Notes: a model not told the origin generated them from the letters alone. DNA of 64,000 bases from Bradyrhizobium sp. RP6 (GCF_003837805.1 NZ_RQIT01000028.1:1-64000); one strand, 5' to 3'; positions 1 to 9,640 are shown, counted from the stretch's first letter. Translations and numbers: made by a program.

Positions 1-133
1 TGAAGTGATTTGGGACCTACTCCTGAAAGTCGATCCCGAGGGGCCTACCCTCATCGCTGCCACAGCTTGTGCACACAGATTTTCAGATCATCTCGATCAT
101 CCTTTCCGTGTGCTTCTGCAGCACACTATCATC

Positions 134-915
134 GCCATGCAGGCGCTCGGCCGCCATGACATGGGCTTCGACCAGGCGCAGCAGGGGATCCAGCGCCGCA
201 CAGACCGACCCCACGGCGTCCGCCAGGGTCGACAGCGCGATCGGCACGCCTTCGAGGGCGTAGCGCTCGGCCTGGCGGTTTAAGGGCTGATGTTGGCCGT
301 ACTTCTCGAACATGATCATGGCCAACAGGCTCGGGCCGGCCCATCCCCGTGCGACGGCATAGAATGGCGCCGGGGCCTGGCTGATCTTCTCGCAGTCGCG
401 GCAGGAGAACTTCTCCCGCACCGTCTCGATCACCTTCCACTGGCGCGGTACCACTTCCAGTGTCCTCGTCACGTACTCGCCGAGCTTGCGCAGACGATTG
501 CCGCCACAGCACTGGCAAGCCGTCGGCGGCTCGATGACGACTCGTTCGCGCGGTAAATGCTCAGGGAACGTCTGTCGTTCGCCGCGCTTGCGCGTAAATC
601 CGCGCCCCGTCGTCGCCTGGCCACAGCGCGCTCTGCCGCCAGCTCGTCTTCAGTGGCGTCACTTTCCAACTCTTCGAAGGTCAAGGCCAACTGCTCGATC
701 AGGCGCGACGAACGCTCCGACCGCTGGCCATAGATCTGATGCCTTAGCTTGGCGATTTGCAGCTTCTGCTGGGCAATCAGCGCTTCGTCCTCAGACGCTT
801 TCGCGCGGGCGACCGCAAGTTCAGCGGCGACTTCCAAACCCTTCGCACGCTCGGCTGCCAGCGCCGCTTTCAGGACGGCAATGTCATCCGGAACAGCGTC
901 GCGCTCAGCATCCAT
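134..915 (-). pseudogene. tnpC: IS66 transposase TnpC, truncated and frameshifted (outer element)
   Basis: Transposase of an IS66-family element. The N-terminal part from the ATG at 915 carries the Leu-zipper-like region and the QIYGQRSERSSRL motif typical of TnpC. A frameshift near 608 moves the protein into the frame that holds the zinc-finger region (CQCCGG, CRDCEK) and the start of the DDE domain (ERLHGDD). Homology stops abruptly near 134, where unrelated sequence follows, so most of the catalytic domain is missing. It belongs to the same old element as the TnpB at 986-1333 and the split TnpA. Not functional. Confidence 0.85.
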
Positions 916-985
916 GCGACACAGTGAATCACAGATTGGAAGCGTTGGGACTCCCCAAAAATGCAAAACCTGCTGGATTTTGTAC

Positions 986-1333
986 TCAACCTGCGCTTCT
1001 CGGTCGCCAGCTCAGTTGTGGATTCCGCCAGTCGATCCCTTCCAGCATATAGGCCATCTGCGCCGCTGAGATCGATACCGCGCCGTCCGACGCCGAAGGC
1101 CAGATGAACTTGCCTCGGTCCAGGCGCTTGGCATAGAGCGACATGCCCAACCCATCATGCCAAAGAATCTTGACCAGATCGCCGCTGCGGCCCCGGAAGA
1201 TGTAGAGATCGCCGGCATGGAGATCGCGCTTCAGGCTCTCCTGAACCGTAAGAGCCAGGCTTCGCATGCCGCGGCGCATATCGGTGTGGCCGGTCGCGAT
1301 CCAGACCCTGACGCCGCTCGGAATCGGAATCAT
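986..1333 (-). CDS. tnpB: IS66 family accessory protein TnpB (Orf2)
   Basis: IS66 Orf2 homologue of 115 aa. It has the family signatures (GVRVWIATGHTDMRRGM near the N terminus, DLYIFRGRSGDLVKILWHDG in the middle, GMSLYAKRLDRGKFIWP towards the C terminus). TnpB is needed for transposition of full IS66 elements; its biochemical role is unclear. The reading frame is open and of normal length, but the flanking tnpA is split by another IS and tnpC is truncated, so the element cannot move by itself. Confidence 0.9.
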   Translation of the reverse strand: MIPIPSGVRVWIATGHTDMRRGMRSLALTVQESLKRDLHAGDLYIFRGRSGDLVKILWHDGLGMSLYAKRLDRGKFIWPSASDGAVSISAAQMAYMLEGIDWRNPQLSWRPRSAG

Positions 1334-1571
1334 CGTCGTCGCAAGAGCTCAAGAACCTGCTGCAGCGCCTCAACGTCCACGTCACGGTCAACGCGAACAC
1401 GACAGCCGCCCCCGAGCTCAATCTCGATGATTCCGGCCCTTGCACGCTGCGCAGGCGGTGAAGACGCCAGTTGTGGTGCGCCGCTCGAGATCGGAGCCGC
1501 TACAGGTGTGACCTCGACGGGAACGAGAGCAGGCGCAGCATCGCCGCCCAGTCGCCCCTGGCGCGCTTGTC
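1331..1571 (-). pseudogene. tnpA: IS66 TnpA, C-terminal part (split by the IS at 1572-4249)
   Basis: Read on the minus strand this stretch gives a Pro/Ala-rich linker followed by the typical IS66 TnpA end (GIIEIELGGGCRVRV, then a Leu-rich tail and a stop). The 5' half lies beyond the inserted IS66 at 4250-4411. Joining the two across the 8-bp target duplication restores one frame (...FTWRRQARQGRL...). This proves the nesting order of the two IS66 elements. Confidence 0.85.
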
Positions 1572-1683
1572 GTAAGCGCGTATTTTACCGCACAGGCTAC
1601 GCGCGCGCCTGGCCGCGGCGTCGCGTGACGCCGGGCCCCAGCAGTGTCATCGGAACGGCTTGGTTGACCTGAGCGTTCGAACG

Positions 1684-3280
1684 TCAGCCGCTATTCTCAG
1701 CTGGCAGGTTTTTTTGAGCGGTGCAGTTGAACGGCAACAGATCTTCGATATCGGCGTCTGGCGCGCGCTGGGGCAATTCGGTGAGCGCGTGACGTAGCCA
1801 TGCATAGGGATCGACGCCGCATGCCCGGCATGTCAGCACCAAACTGTAGATCACGGCGCTTGCCTTGGCGCCGGCAACGGTGTGGCTGAACAGCCAACTT
1901 TTTCGTCCGGTGCAAAACGGCCTGATGTCGCGCTCCAGAACATTGTTATCGATCGGGGCGAGACCGTCACTGGTGTAACGGGTCAGATAATCCATTGGTT
2001 GCGCGCATAGGCGATCGCCTTGCCGGTCAAGCTTTCGGGGAGGACCTTCGGCGCCTGGTCGTCGAGCCAGGTCCGGAAGGCGGCCAATACCGGCAGGCTA
2101 TGCTGCTGGCGCAGCCGCAAGGTGTATGCGGCGCGCGTTTCGTCGTCGGGCGGCGTCTGGCGCGCCACCCTCTCGACCTCATACAACGCCTCGAAGAACT
2201 TGTGCGCCTGCAATGGCGGACCGCCGGGCGTCTTCCTGGCCTTGAGCGCATCGGTAAATTTCCTGCGCGCATGCGCCATACAGCCAAGATGGTCGCGCCT
2301 GTCAGCGTGCCCCAGGCGTCATAGCCGTCGCTCATCAACAAGCCGCGATAGCCGGCCAGGAAGGCCTGAGGATGTTCCTGGCCGCGACCGGGCTGGTAAT
2401 CGAACAGCACGACCGGCTGCGCGTAGTCCTGGCCGCTGCGATAGGCCCACATGAAGGATTTGGCCTGCGCATCCCGGCCGTCCTCTTTCAGAACCTGGAC
2501 CCAGGTTTCGTCGCCGTGGACCAGGGGCTGCGACCTGAGCTTTTGCTGTAGCGCGTCATAGACCCGATGCAGATGCAACTCGCTCGCCCGGATCACCCAG
2601 TTGCCCAGCGTCCCGCGGCTGATGCTGACGTCGGCGCGCCCCAGCGCGTCCGCCACACGGTACAGCGGCGTGCCGTCGACGTATTTGTTGGCGAGCACCA
2701 GCGCCAGCGTCGATGGCGTGGCGACGCTACCCGGCAGCGGCTGCGCCGGCATCGGCGCGGTCACGATCGGGGTGTTCAGCGCGGTGCGCTCGCAGTGACG
2801 GCAGGCATATTTGAACCGCACATGTTGCAGCACCGACGCCTTCACCTCGACGTGCAACTGCTCGGTGACGGTCTCGCCCATCCGATGCATCCGATTGCGG
2901 CAGCACGGACAGTCCTTTTGATCCTCACCCAGATCATGTTCGACGCGTTGGCGCGGCAGATCGTCAGGCAGCGGCTTGCGGCCGCGTGTCTTCGGTGCCG
3001 GCTTTGGAGCCTCCCGCAATCCCGTGTCCGGCACGGCGACCGCCTCGACATCGTCGTCGTCCCGGCTTTCAGCGGCGGCCTGCTCGGCTTCGTTGAAGAT
3101 GCGCTCCTTGAGCGTTTCGCTCTTCGGCGCGTAGCGGCGCAAGCGCTCCAGGCGCAACTGCTCCTCAAGATGCAGGACGCGTTGCGCGAGTTTCTCGTTC
3201 TCCGCCTTCAGCGCCGCGAGCTCGGCCGCGTGCGCCGCGATCAAGGCTTCCAGCTCGTGCGTCGTGGGCCTGCGACTCAT
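1684..3280 (-). pseudogene. tnpC: IS66 transposase TnpC (inner element), two 1-bp deletions
   Basis: The protein starts MSRRPTTHELEAL with a coiled-coil N terminus, then a zinc-finger region (CPCCRNRM, CRHCER) and the DDE core (VHGDETWVQVLKEDG, SDGYDAWG). The frame is lost near 2285, where a CCC run has become CC just before the MAHARRKF block, and again near 1990, where GGG has become GG before DYLTRYTSDGL. The last part has the usual IDNNVLERDIRPF motif and C-terminal tail. With the two bases restored the protein would be full length (about 530 aa). Both lesions are in short homopolymers, so sequencing error is a real alternative to decay. Confidence 0.9.
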
Positions 3281-3380
3281 CGTAGTCTTGAATCGAAGTC
3301 ATGCCGCCGCGTCAACCGAGTTCCATGCGGTGGCCGGCGTCATCCGATAGCGCTGATGACGCCGCCCGCATCGAACACGC

Positions 3381-3734
3381 TCAGCCCACGCTGTGATATT
3401 GCCGCACCGGATGACGACGCACCGCCGCGATGTTGATGCCGTCAAGCAGCCAGTGCAGCTCCTCCGTCGTCAGCGTTAGCACCGCCTCCTGACTTCGGGG
3501 CCAGTGGAATCTGTCGGCCTCCAGCCGCTTCAGCAGCTTCCAAAATCCTGACCGGTCATAAATCAGCAGCTTGATCCGGTCGCGGCGACGATTGCAGAAC
3601 GCGAACACCGCGCGCTGGAACGGATCCAGCCCCATCGACTGCTCGACCACGATCGCCAGGCTGTTGATGCCCGCCCGGAAGTCAATCGGTTCGCGGTGAA
3701 GGTAGACCCGAAGATCAGAGGCCAGCCGGAACAT
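3381..3734 (-). CDS. tnpB: IS66 family accessory protein TnpB (inner element)
   Basis: Orf2 of the inner IS66, open throughout. The internal ATG at 3734 (MFRLASDLRVYLHREPIDF) is preferred over a TTG further upstream because it matches the usual family start. Signatures are DFRAGINSL, AVFAFCNRRRDRIKLLIYD, GFWKLLKRLE and FHWP. It lies between tnpA and tnpC in the standard order. Confidence 0.9.
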   Translation of the reverse strand: MFRLASDLRVYLHREPIDFRAGINSLAIVVEQSMGLDPFQRAVFAFCNRRRDRIKLLIYDRSGFWKLLKRLEADRFHWPRSQEAVLTLTTEELHWLLDGINIAAVRRHPVRQYHSVG

Positions 3735-3751
3735 CGCAACGCCCCAGCGCT

Positions 3752-4166
3752 TCAATCACCGCCGACAGCTAACTGCGCGTCGCCGCCTTCCAGCGAAAGC
3801 GTTCACGCCGTTGGGCATCGATGCCGTCAGCCGCCCTGCACAGGATCGCTCCGTCGCGCAAACCGCGATCGCGCCAGCAGATCGAGTTGGCGACGGCGAC
3901 GGCGCGCGAACCGGAACAAAGGCTGGCGCAATCGGCGCCTCCGGCTGGCCATCCCCGTTCTGACGTTGTCGCTTGGCCACCCACTTGCGCAGCAGGTTCG
4001 CGTTCACGCCGTGTTGCAACGCCAGCCCCGCCAGCCCCGCCAGCGACACGCCAGGCTGCAGACAGGCCTCGACCAGCCGCTGTTTGCTGGCCGGATCATA
4101 GCGACGCCGCCCATTGCGCAACACGCCGACCGTCTCAAGTCTCAAAAGTTCTTCTGGAGTGATCAT
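3752..4166 (-). pseudogene. tnpA: IS66 TnpA (inner element), frameshifted near its end
   Basis: Helix-turn-helix protein of the inner IS66 (MITPEELLRLETVGVL, ASKQRLVEACLQPGVSLAGL, LLRKWVAKRQ). Near 3795 one extra base (GTGAACGC instead of GTGACGC) shifts the frame. Correcting it gives the expected C terminus (TLSLEGGDAQL) and a stop at 3752, just ahead of tnpB. Without correction the protein has an aberrant Arg-rich tail. Confidence 0.85.
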
Positions 4167-4249
4167 CGATGGTGTCCACCTCGTTCATGGTGGACACCTC
4201 ATCCCATCCCCGCGCTCAACTGCATAGGTGCGTAGAAAGGAGCGCTTAC

Positions 4250-4411
4250 CGCTTGTCGACGCCAGGTGAACAGCAGGCTATGAGCCACCCCGTGCCGGCG
4301 TGCCACCCCGCAGACCGTCTCGCCGGGCTGCAAGGTCTCTTCGACAAGGCGCACCTTCTCGTCCTAACTCCATCGCCGCCGACGCTCGGCGCCCAACACA
4401 TTGACCTGCAT
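4250..4411 (-). pseudogene. tnpA: IS66 TnpA, N-terminal part (outer element)
   Basis: This is the 5' half of the tnpA interrupted by the IS66 at 1572-4249. The minus strand reads MQVNVLGAERRRRWS, then an in-frame TAG, then DEKVRLVEETLQPGETV and GVARRHGVAHSLLFTWRRQ, a standard IS66 TnpA helix-turn-helix. The nonsense codon shows the outer element was already degenerate, or decayed afterwards. Confidence 0.85.
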
Positions 4412-5151
4412 TCCCGACGTGACCTTAAAGCTAGAGTTAAGGTCAAATCCTTAGGCCGCCCCGCAAACTACACAAGGCGGTCGCCGCCGGAGGGATACTC
4501 TCTAGCGACAGACTCTGACACTCTTTACGCACCCGCGCAATTACGCAGACATGGAGAAAACCGGAAGATGGGATTGAGCCGAAGGGAATGGGGGCGGAAG
4601 GCTGCAGTGAAGGTGCGGTCAGATATGCCTTGCGCCAAGGGCGTTTAGCGGCGCGGCCCGATGGCACGCTCGATCCATCTCAGCTCGGCTGGCGGTGGAT
4701 GCGAGACTCCTCGGGAGAGAGGCCCTCAGCGTATTTCTTCCGGTAGTCGATGCCACCGAAAGGATGCGGAGACGATCGGGATCGCCGCCACCTTCCATGG
4801 AAGTGGTCTGTGGAGGTGGCGATCCTCCTCAGTATCTTCGTCTCTAGAAAATGGGCGATGTTGATCCGATCGGCCCGATAGAGATCTGCGACGACCTTAA
4901 CGCGAAACTCGCTGAATTTTGGGTTGGTGCGCAGGTTGGGCCGCGCGATGGCACCAGATGAAGCCGATGATGAGAACGCCGTCCTCCTAGATATCAACGA
5001 TCCGATCGCGGTCGCCGGAAGGATAATCCATCTGGCGGTGACTTTTTACCAGGAAGACCTGAAGCGCCGGCGCCGGGAGACCGGGATCGTGTGTGTGAGG
5101 GACAAACGCCATGGCAAAGGGTAAGAGCGAGGACTGCGTAAACCAAGCGCC
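4412..5151. other. Intergenic stretch, no recognised gene
   Basis: This presumably contains the remaining terminus of the outer IS66 (GC-rich inverted-repeat-like sequence around 4450-4490), but I cannot define its end. The rest has only short open frames on both strands without recognisable domains. Confidence 0.4.
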
Positions 5152-5319
5152 TCAGTTCGCGCGTGACGGATAGCTCGCAATCTTGCGAGTGAGCTGCCAA
5201 AGCTCGACCCTATTGGTCTTGGCTAATTGCTGTGGTCGCTGCTTAGCCGCTTCCTCATCAGCGCAAATCAGCCTTACGCAGTGCACTACATTCCCGTCGG
5301 GCTCGAACAAGTAGACCAT
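5152..5319 (-). CDS. Small conserved-type hypothetical protein, 55 aa
   Basis: The start at 5319 is chosen because a strong ribosome binding site (GAGGAG, 5 nt upstream) precedes this ATG. The product begins MVYLFEPDGNVVHCVRLICA and ends with a basic, Trp-containing segment (VELWQLTRKIA). The pattern of an aromatic start, DG-x-V, a cluster of acidic residues (ADEEAA) and a C-terminal W-x-x-x-R-K-I-A resembles small proteins common in Bradyrhizobium genomes, function unknown. It lies just downstream of the gene at 5420-5788 on the same strand and may be cotranscribed. Confidence 0.6.
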   Translation of the reverse strand: MVYLFEPDGNVVHCVRLICADEEAAKQRPQQLAKTNRVELWQLTRKIASYPSRAN

Positions 5320-5419
5320 GAACTCCTCGATCGAAGGGCTTCCAGTCACGCGCCGGCCGTGACTTTGAAGGTTATTGCTTGGTCCGATGGCGCTGCGTGC
5401 ATGTCTTTGGTGGAGGTAG

Positions 5420-5788
5420 TCATTGCTCATGCTTAGCTGATCGCGACAACCGGCCGGCGTATTGCCCAGTTGCAAAGTTCCTGCATGGACATCGCTCGGA
5501 TCTTATTTCCCGCCGGTTGCGCTCGACGATAGCTAGAATCAATTCTTCGGTGGCGATCAGAGCCAGCTCCATTTTTTCCTTAACAATAGTCGACGTATCT
5601 CGACCGATACTGTCGAGATGGTTCAGGGCCACCGCTTTGAAGCTATGGGCTAGGCGCTCCTCGGCATCGTCGCGTGCATAGTCTATAATAGTATCCAGGT
5701 GGGCGACGATTTGAGCCCGTTGCTCGGTCGGTTTTGGACCGTCAAGCAACGTTATCGCTCGAATAAAGGCCTCTTCAACAGGGATCAT
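5420..5788 (-). CDS. Hypothetical helical protein, 122 aa
   Basis: Start at 5788 with a good ribosome binding site (AAAGGAAA). The first about 95 residues look like a regular, mostly helical, acidic soluble protein (MIPVEEAFIRAITLLDG, IIDYARDDAEERLAHSFKA, ELALIATEELILAIVERN). The last 25 residues are Cys/Arg-rich and less protein-like, so the original 3' end may have changed. No known domain recognised. It is the upstream partner of the small gene at 5152-5319. Confidence 0.6.
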   Translation of the reverse strand: MIPVEEAFIRAITLLDGPKPTEQRAQIVAHLDTIIDYARDDAEERLAHSFKAVALNHLDSIGRDTSTIVKEKMELALIATEELILAIVERNRREIRSERCPCRNFATGQYAGRLSRSAKHEQ

Positions 5789-5871
5789 ATCAGGTTTCCT
5801 TTGTTGCTGGATTGGAAGCCGCAGTAGCTCGCACCGGTGCTGCAGATTAGCGAGGCTCGACCCGCAAAGGC

Positions 5872-5892
5872 AACTCCTCAGAAAAAGGAGTT
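5872..5892. terminator. Short hairpin, possible terminator
   Basis: AACTCCT and AGGAGTT form a 7-bp perfect stem around an A-rich loop. There is no strong T run on either side, so terminator function is tentative. Confidence 0.3.
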
Positions 5893-6149
5893 GATGTTGC
5901 GCAATTTTGAGGGGCGACCATCATCGGCATGGATCGGTGTGCGGCGGGGGCGAGGCAATGCAGCGATCAAACCGGGGTGGTGTCCTAATTAGGCACCCTT
6001 CACAAATCACACCAACGAATTGGCCCCGGGCGATGGTGCCCGAGGTCTTTCACCTAGATGAGACTGCAATTTCTGCACACTACATCGCAAAACTGCTCCG
6101 CATTTAGTTCAAGGTGGATGGCGCGCCGTATGGCGCTCGCCTTCACGAA

Positions 6150-6970
6150 CAACGACTGGGAGCATTAGGTTAGTCAAGCCGGACACGAATTCGATAGCTT
6201 TGCGAGCCTCCTCATCCCGCTGTCTCCGCGTTTGGTCATTTGGGACTTTCAACATTCTGTGTCATCAAACAAACAAGCGGAAGGCAAGAAGACAAGCGAA
6301 GTTGTCGGCGGGCTCTCGTACTCCAGTTCGACATCTGCAGCCGAGCAGTGCGTCTAGCACCCATAAAGGGAAGATGGCATCACCTTGCACAACCATAGAT
6401 AGCGAGTCGCTTTCGACTCAACGTCACCTCAGTAGCACACTTCTCCGGAGTGTATGCACAACGTCAAGCCCATTCAGCAGCACAAAACTGAGGTGCAAGG
6501 CGGCCTCCGACTTCACTATAAGACGACGGACGCGTAAGCCGGATGCGAGGCCGCACATTGCACTCTCTTCATGATGCTTCCACAACCAGATGTCTTGGTG
6601 AGATGAGTCAGCTGCATCTTCGATCCCAAGAGCGAGGAGGGGTGCGATGCCCGACGTTGAAGGTATTCCGTTTGATGCGCCCCTCTACCATGGGAGCAAA
6701 GACCGTGGCAGCACGTTCCTGCGCTGCCGAGCCATAAACCTTAAATTCAGCGTGGGCAACGAGGTGAGTCATCTATTGCCGAAGGGGTTAGTACCGTCAG
6801 CGAACCCCGCAATCAGCCATTGTTGGCGTCGCGAGCTATCCCTCAAGCACAGTGGGGTCATGCTTGGAGTGCTATTCAGGAATTCAAGTTAGTAATTCTG
6901 GCGGTCAGATTGGCTTTTACACTCCTTACATGTACGTGACAACGAATGGAGCTATCGCCCAAAGTTGGTG
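6150..6970 (+). repeat. Diverged copy of the segment at 35.11-36.01 kb
   Basis: Around 800 bp here align collinearly with 35110-36010. Shared landmarks are TCTCGTACTCCA then CATCTGCAGCCGAGC, a GAGGAGG ribosome binding site, ATGCCCGACGT, GGGAGCAAAGACCGTGGCAGC, GAGCCATAAACCTT, and TCGCGAGCTATCCCTCAAGCA. The similarity ends near 6970, close to the IS3 element. The two copies have collected independent indels. The first half (6150-6640) has no identifiable gene; the second half is an ADC-like pseudogene. Confidence 0.8.
6647..6970 (+). pseudogene. Acetoacetate-decarboxylase-like protein, 5' remnant (copy 1)
   Basis: It starts ATGCCCGACG at 6647 behind GAGGAGGGG. The first residues (MPDVEGIPFDAPLYHGSKDRG) correspond to the better preserved copy at 35650. 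Indels then break the frame; the later part matches the region encoding LVPVASYPSSTVGPYLE in copy 2. The gene is cut off near 6970, next to the IS3 element. Only the 5' half survives. Confidence 0.65.
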
Positions 6971-7059
6971 ACCGGCGGGAATCGGTGAAGTGGCCCCCGG
7001 ATTTGGGACCAGAAGCCTAGTTGGAATGTAGCCGTTCCGTTTGGTAAACGGAGCGGACG

Positions 7060-7345
7060 ATGACGAAGAAGACGAGACGGAAGATCGACGCGGCGCTGAA
7101 GGCGACGATCGCTTTGGAGGCGCAGCGTGAACAGGTGAGCGTGGCCGATCTGGCGCAGCGCTAGGAGGTGCATCCCACCAGATTTATTCCTGGAAGAAGC
7201 AACTGCTGGATCAGGCGGCCAGAGCTTTTGATCCCGCTGGGGAGGCGGCGGACGTTGGTCGCGACCGTGAGATCGAGAAGCTGCATGCCACGATCGGGCA
7301 GTTGGTCGTGGAGCGGGATTTTTTAGCGAAGAGGTCCGGAAGATG
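7060..7345 (+). pseudogene. IS3 OrfA, frameshifted
   Basis: The leucine-zipper/HTH protein of the IS3 element begins MTKKTRRKIDAALKATIALE and reaches VADLAQR, where a TAG stop and an indel near 7165-7178 break it. The remaining sequence in another frame gives IYSWKKQLLDQAA, then DREIEKLHATIGQLVVERDFL, the usual OrfA C terminus. The end overlaps the start of orfB at 7343, as in IS3 elements that use programmed frameshifting. Confidence 0.85.
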
Positions 7346-8044
7346 AGCATCCCGGACCGCAGGGCGAAGCTCGACCGCGCGCATGGCGTGCTGTCGATCC
7401 GCCGCCAGTGCCGGCTGCTCGGGCTGTCGCGCTCGGGCGTTTACCGGACGCCGCAGCCGGCCAATGACGACGATCTGACGCTGATGCGCCAGATCGACGA
7501 ACTGTTCACCGCGCGGCCGTTTCTGGGCTCGCGGCGGATGGCGTGGCTGCTGAGCGAGGATGGCGTTCCGATCAACCGCAAGCGCGTGCAGCGGCTGATG
7601 CGCAAGATGGGGATCGAGGCACTGGGGCCGAAGCCGCGCACCAGCAAGCCTGCGCCGGGGCACCTGATCTATCCCTAGCTGCTGCGCGGCATGACCGTCG
7701 ACCGGCCGAACCAGGTCAGGGCGACCGACATCACCTATATCCCGATCGGACGCGGCTTCCTCTATCTGGTGGCTGTGATCGATTGGGCGAGCCGGGCCGT
7801 GCTGAGCTGGCGCCTGTCCAATACGATGGACGTGTCGTTCTGCATCGACGCCCTGGAGGAGGCGCTGGCGCGGTTCGGCAAGCCGCAAATCTTCAACACC
7901 GATCAGGACAGCCAGTTCACCAGCGCGGCCTTCACCGGCGTGCTGGAGGCCGCCGGCATTCGGATCTCGATGGACGGTCGCGGCCGCTGGATGGACAACG
8001 TGTTCATCGAACGGCTGTGGCGCAGCGTCAAGCACGAGGACGTC

Positions 8045-9332
8045 GTGTGCTGTGGAAGTCAGGCGTCGGCCTGAATCCTGACGAAGCTTTGTCAGAGATG
8101 GAGGATGGCCCTCCGAAGTCGACCTGCAGGGGTAGACGTCAAACCGCTCCGAGCTGCGAGGGTAAAGAGCCCTAGTAGTGAGCGTTGGAGGAAAAGGCGG
8201 AGGAAACTCCGTCAGGTGAGATCCGAGGAGACGAACGTAAGTAAACCGCTGATGACGTGTCGTAACGTGTTCTATCGACGTCGAAACCGGGATCAGGATG
8301 TCTATCCCGCGAGCAAGGGTTGGGGGGAGCCTGCCGACTGTCCAACCGGCGTCCGGCATGAAGGTGGCGTGACGTCGGATCAGGCTTTGACAAGGAACAC
8401 AGGAACCTGTCGCTCCGATGTGAAGGGAGGACTCCAAGCGGCTCGTCGCCGCAAGGAGCAGAGTACCGATGCGGAGCACAGGGGCGGAAACGCCCGTATT
8501 AGGGACGAAGGCGCTGTAATGGCACTGCACCGAAGGGGCGTTGTCATCCGGCTTTACGCGGTCGACAACCCGAAAGGGGATGATCGGCATGAGTAAGGCC
8601 AAGCCGTTTTGTATTGCCAAACGCGATGTGTGGGAGGCGTATAAGCACGTGAAGGCTAACCAAGGGGCAGCTGGTGTTGACGGGCAGTCGATCGAAGACT
8701 TCGACCGAGATCTGAGTAAGAATCTCTATGGGATCTGGAATCGGATGAGTTCGGGCAGCTACTTTCCGCCTCCGGTGCGGCGCGTTGACATACCGAAAGG
8801 CGGAGCTGGCAGCACGCGACCGTTGGGAATACCAACGGTCTCGGACAGGATCGCCCAGATGGTGGTCAAGCGTTATCTTGAACCGATTCTGGAGCCCGTG
8901 TTCCACATGGATTCCTATGGGTATCGGCCAGGGAAATCAGCACATGATGCACTGGCTGTGGCTCGGCGTCGATGCTGGAGCCACGATTGGGTGCTCGACC
9001 TCGACATCAAGAGCTTCTTCGACGAAATCGATTGGAGCCTTCTGATGAAGGCCGTGCGCCGCCACTCCGGGCGGTTTTATCCCTCGAAGCTTCAAGAGGA
9101 GTTGCGCACGATCGATGCCTACATCGTTCGATGGGCAACACGACAATACAAACGGTTCCGAGGACACACGTTGGCGGTATGGGAATGGTTGCGATCGCTG
9201 AAGCGACGCAATCCAGGCCTGTTCGCTCACTGGGTTGCCGGATCAACGGTTGGATGACGGGAGCCGGATGAATCGCGAGGTTCACGTCCGGTTCTGAGAG
9301 AGCGCGGGGCTGCAATGCCCCGCGCCACTCAC
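8045..9332 (+). mobile_element. Group II intron with internally deleted ORF
   Basis: The 5' end has the group II consensus GTGTG directly after the exon sequence GAGGACGTC. The 3' end has a domain V hairpin (9261-9296, beginning GAGCCGGATG and closing with CGTCCGGTTCTG), a GC-rich domain VI stem (GCGCGGGGC / GCCCCGCGC) and an end near CACTCAC. The about 540-nt leader before the ORF is the ribozyme domain I-IV region. The intron lies in the coding strand of the IS3 orfB. The splice site is uncertain by one base at the 3' side (9332 or 9333); ending at 9333 would restore the exon frame exactly. Confidence 0.85.
8589..9257 (+). pseudogene. Group II intron reverse transcriptase/maturase, internal deletion
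   Basis: The intron-encoded protein starts at ATG 8589 (MSKAKPFCIAKRDVWEAYK). RT blocks 0-3 are present: NQGAAGVDGQSIEDF, RPLGIPTVSDRIAQ, YGYRPGKSAHDAL and DLDIKSFFDEIDW. After VRRH the sequence jumps straight to the C-terminal part (GRFYPSKLQ, WATRQYKRFRG, RNPGLFAHW). The catalytic YADD block and most of the thumb/maturase domain are therefore missing, although the frame stays open (about 222 aa against 400-450 usual). The deletion removes RT activity, so the intron could spread only with help in trans. Confidence 0.9.
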
Positions 9333-9640
9333 CTATCTCAAGGGTTATTCGGATGGCCACGAGGCCAAAGCCGGAATGCCCGATGGATCGAGTTTTACAA
9401 TTTCCAGCGCCCCCATCAGGCGCTGGAAAACCGCGCGCCGATGACGGTCTGGCGGGCAGGTGTCACCGGCGCATTCGGGGAACAGGCTGTGGATATGACG
9501 CTTCTCGCAAGCGAGAAGCGTTACAATGCTGCGCGTTGCCCACATCCCCACAGCCAGGACAGCAGCAAGCAACAGTAGCGTAAACTATTGGCAACAACGA
9601 ACGGCAGCAGCTCCACTTAAGAAACCAGACCCGGTGGTCC

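Larger units (their letters stand above)
1572..4249 (-). mobile_element. Complete IS66-family insertion sequence with 8-bp target duplication
   Basis: The left terminus starts GTAAGCGC at 1572 and the right terminus is its imperfect inverted copy ending GCGCTTAC at 4249; about 15 of the first 19 terminal bases match. The 8 bp CGCTTGTC occur directly outside both ends (1564-1571 and 4250-4257), the duplication size of IS66. The element carries tnpA, tnpB and tnpC on the minus strand. Three single-base indels (one in tnpA, two in tnpC) would inactivate it unless they are sequence errors. The target was the tnpA gene of an older IS66. Confidence 0.93.
7343..9578 (+). pseudogene. IS3 OrfB transposase split by a group II intron
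   Basis: The DDE integrase-type transposase reads MSIPDRRAKLDRAHGVLS, CRLLGLSRSGVYR and PFLGSRRMAWLL up to an in-frame TAG at 7676. It then continues in frame (DRPNQVRATDITYIPIGRG, YLVAVIDWASRAVLSW, FNTDQDSQFTS, FIERLWRSVKHEDV) to the intron boundary at 8044. The C terminus resumes at 9334 (YLKGYSDGHEA, then WIEFYNFQRPHQAL after an indel). Catalytic Asp, Asp and Glu are visible. Broken by one stop, the intron and a 3' frameshift. Confidence 0.9.
6991..9640 (+). mobile_element. IS3-family element carrying a group II intron
   Basis: Proposed ends are TGGCCCCCGG at 6991 and the imperfect inverted copy CCGGTGGTCC ending 9640. It contains IS3-type orfA and orfB; orfB is interrupted by a group II intron (8045-9332). 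Without the intron the element would be about 1.36 kb, a normal IS3 size. Frameshift and nonsense mutations in both orfs make it inactive. End coordinates are approximate because the terminal repeats match only partly. Confidence 0.75.

Noticed and set aside
7211..8620. 469-codon open frame on the minus strand
   Set aside because: It is the mirror of the IS3 orfB and group II intron; the plus strand has clear transposase and RT motifs.
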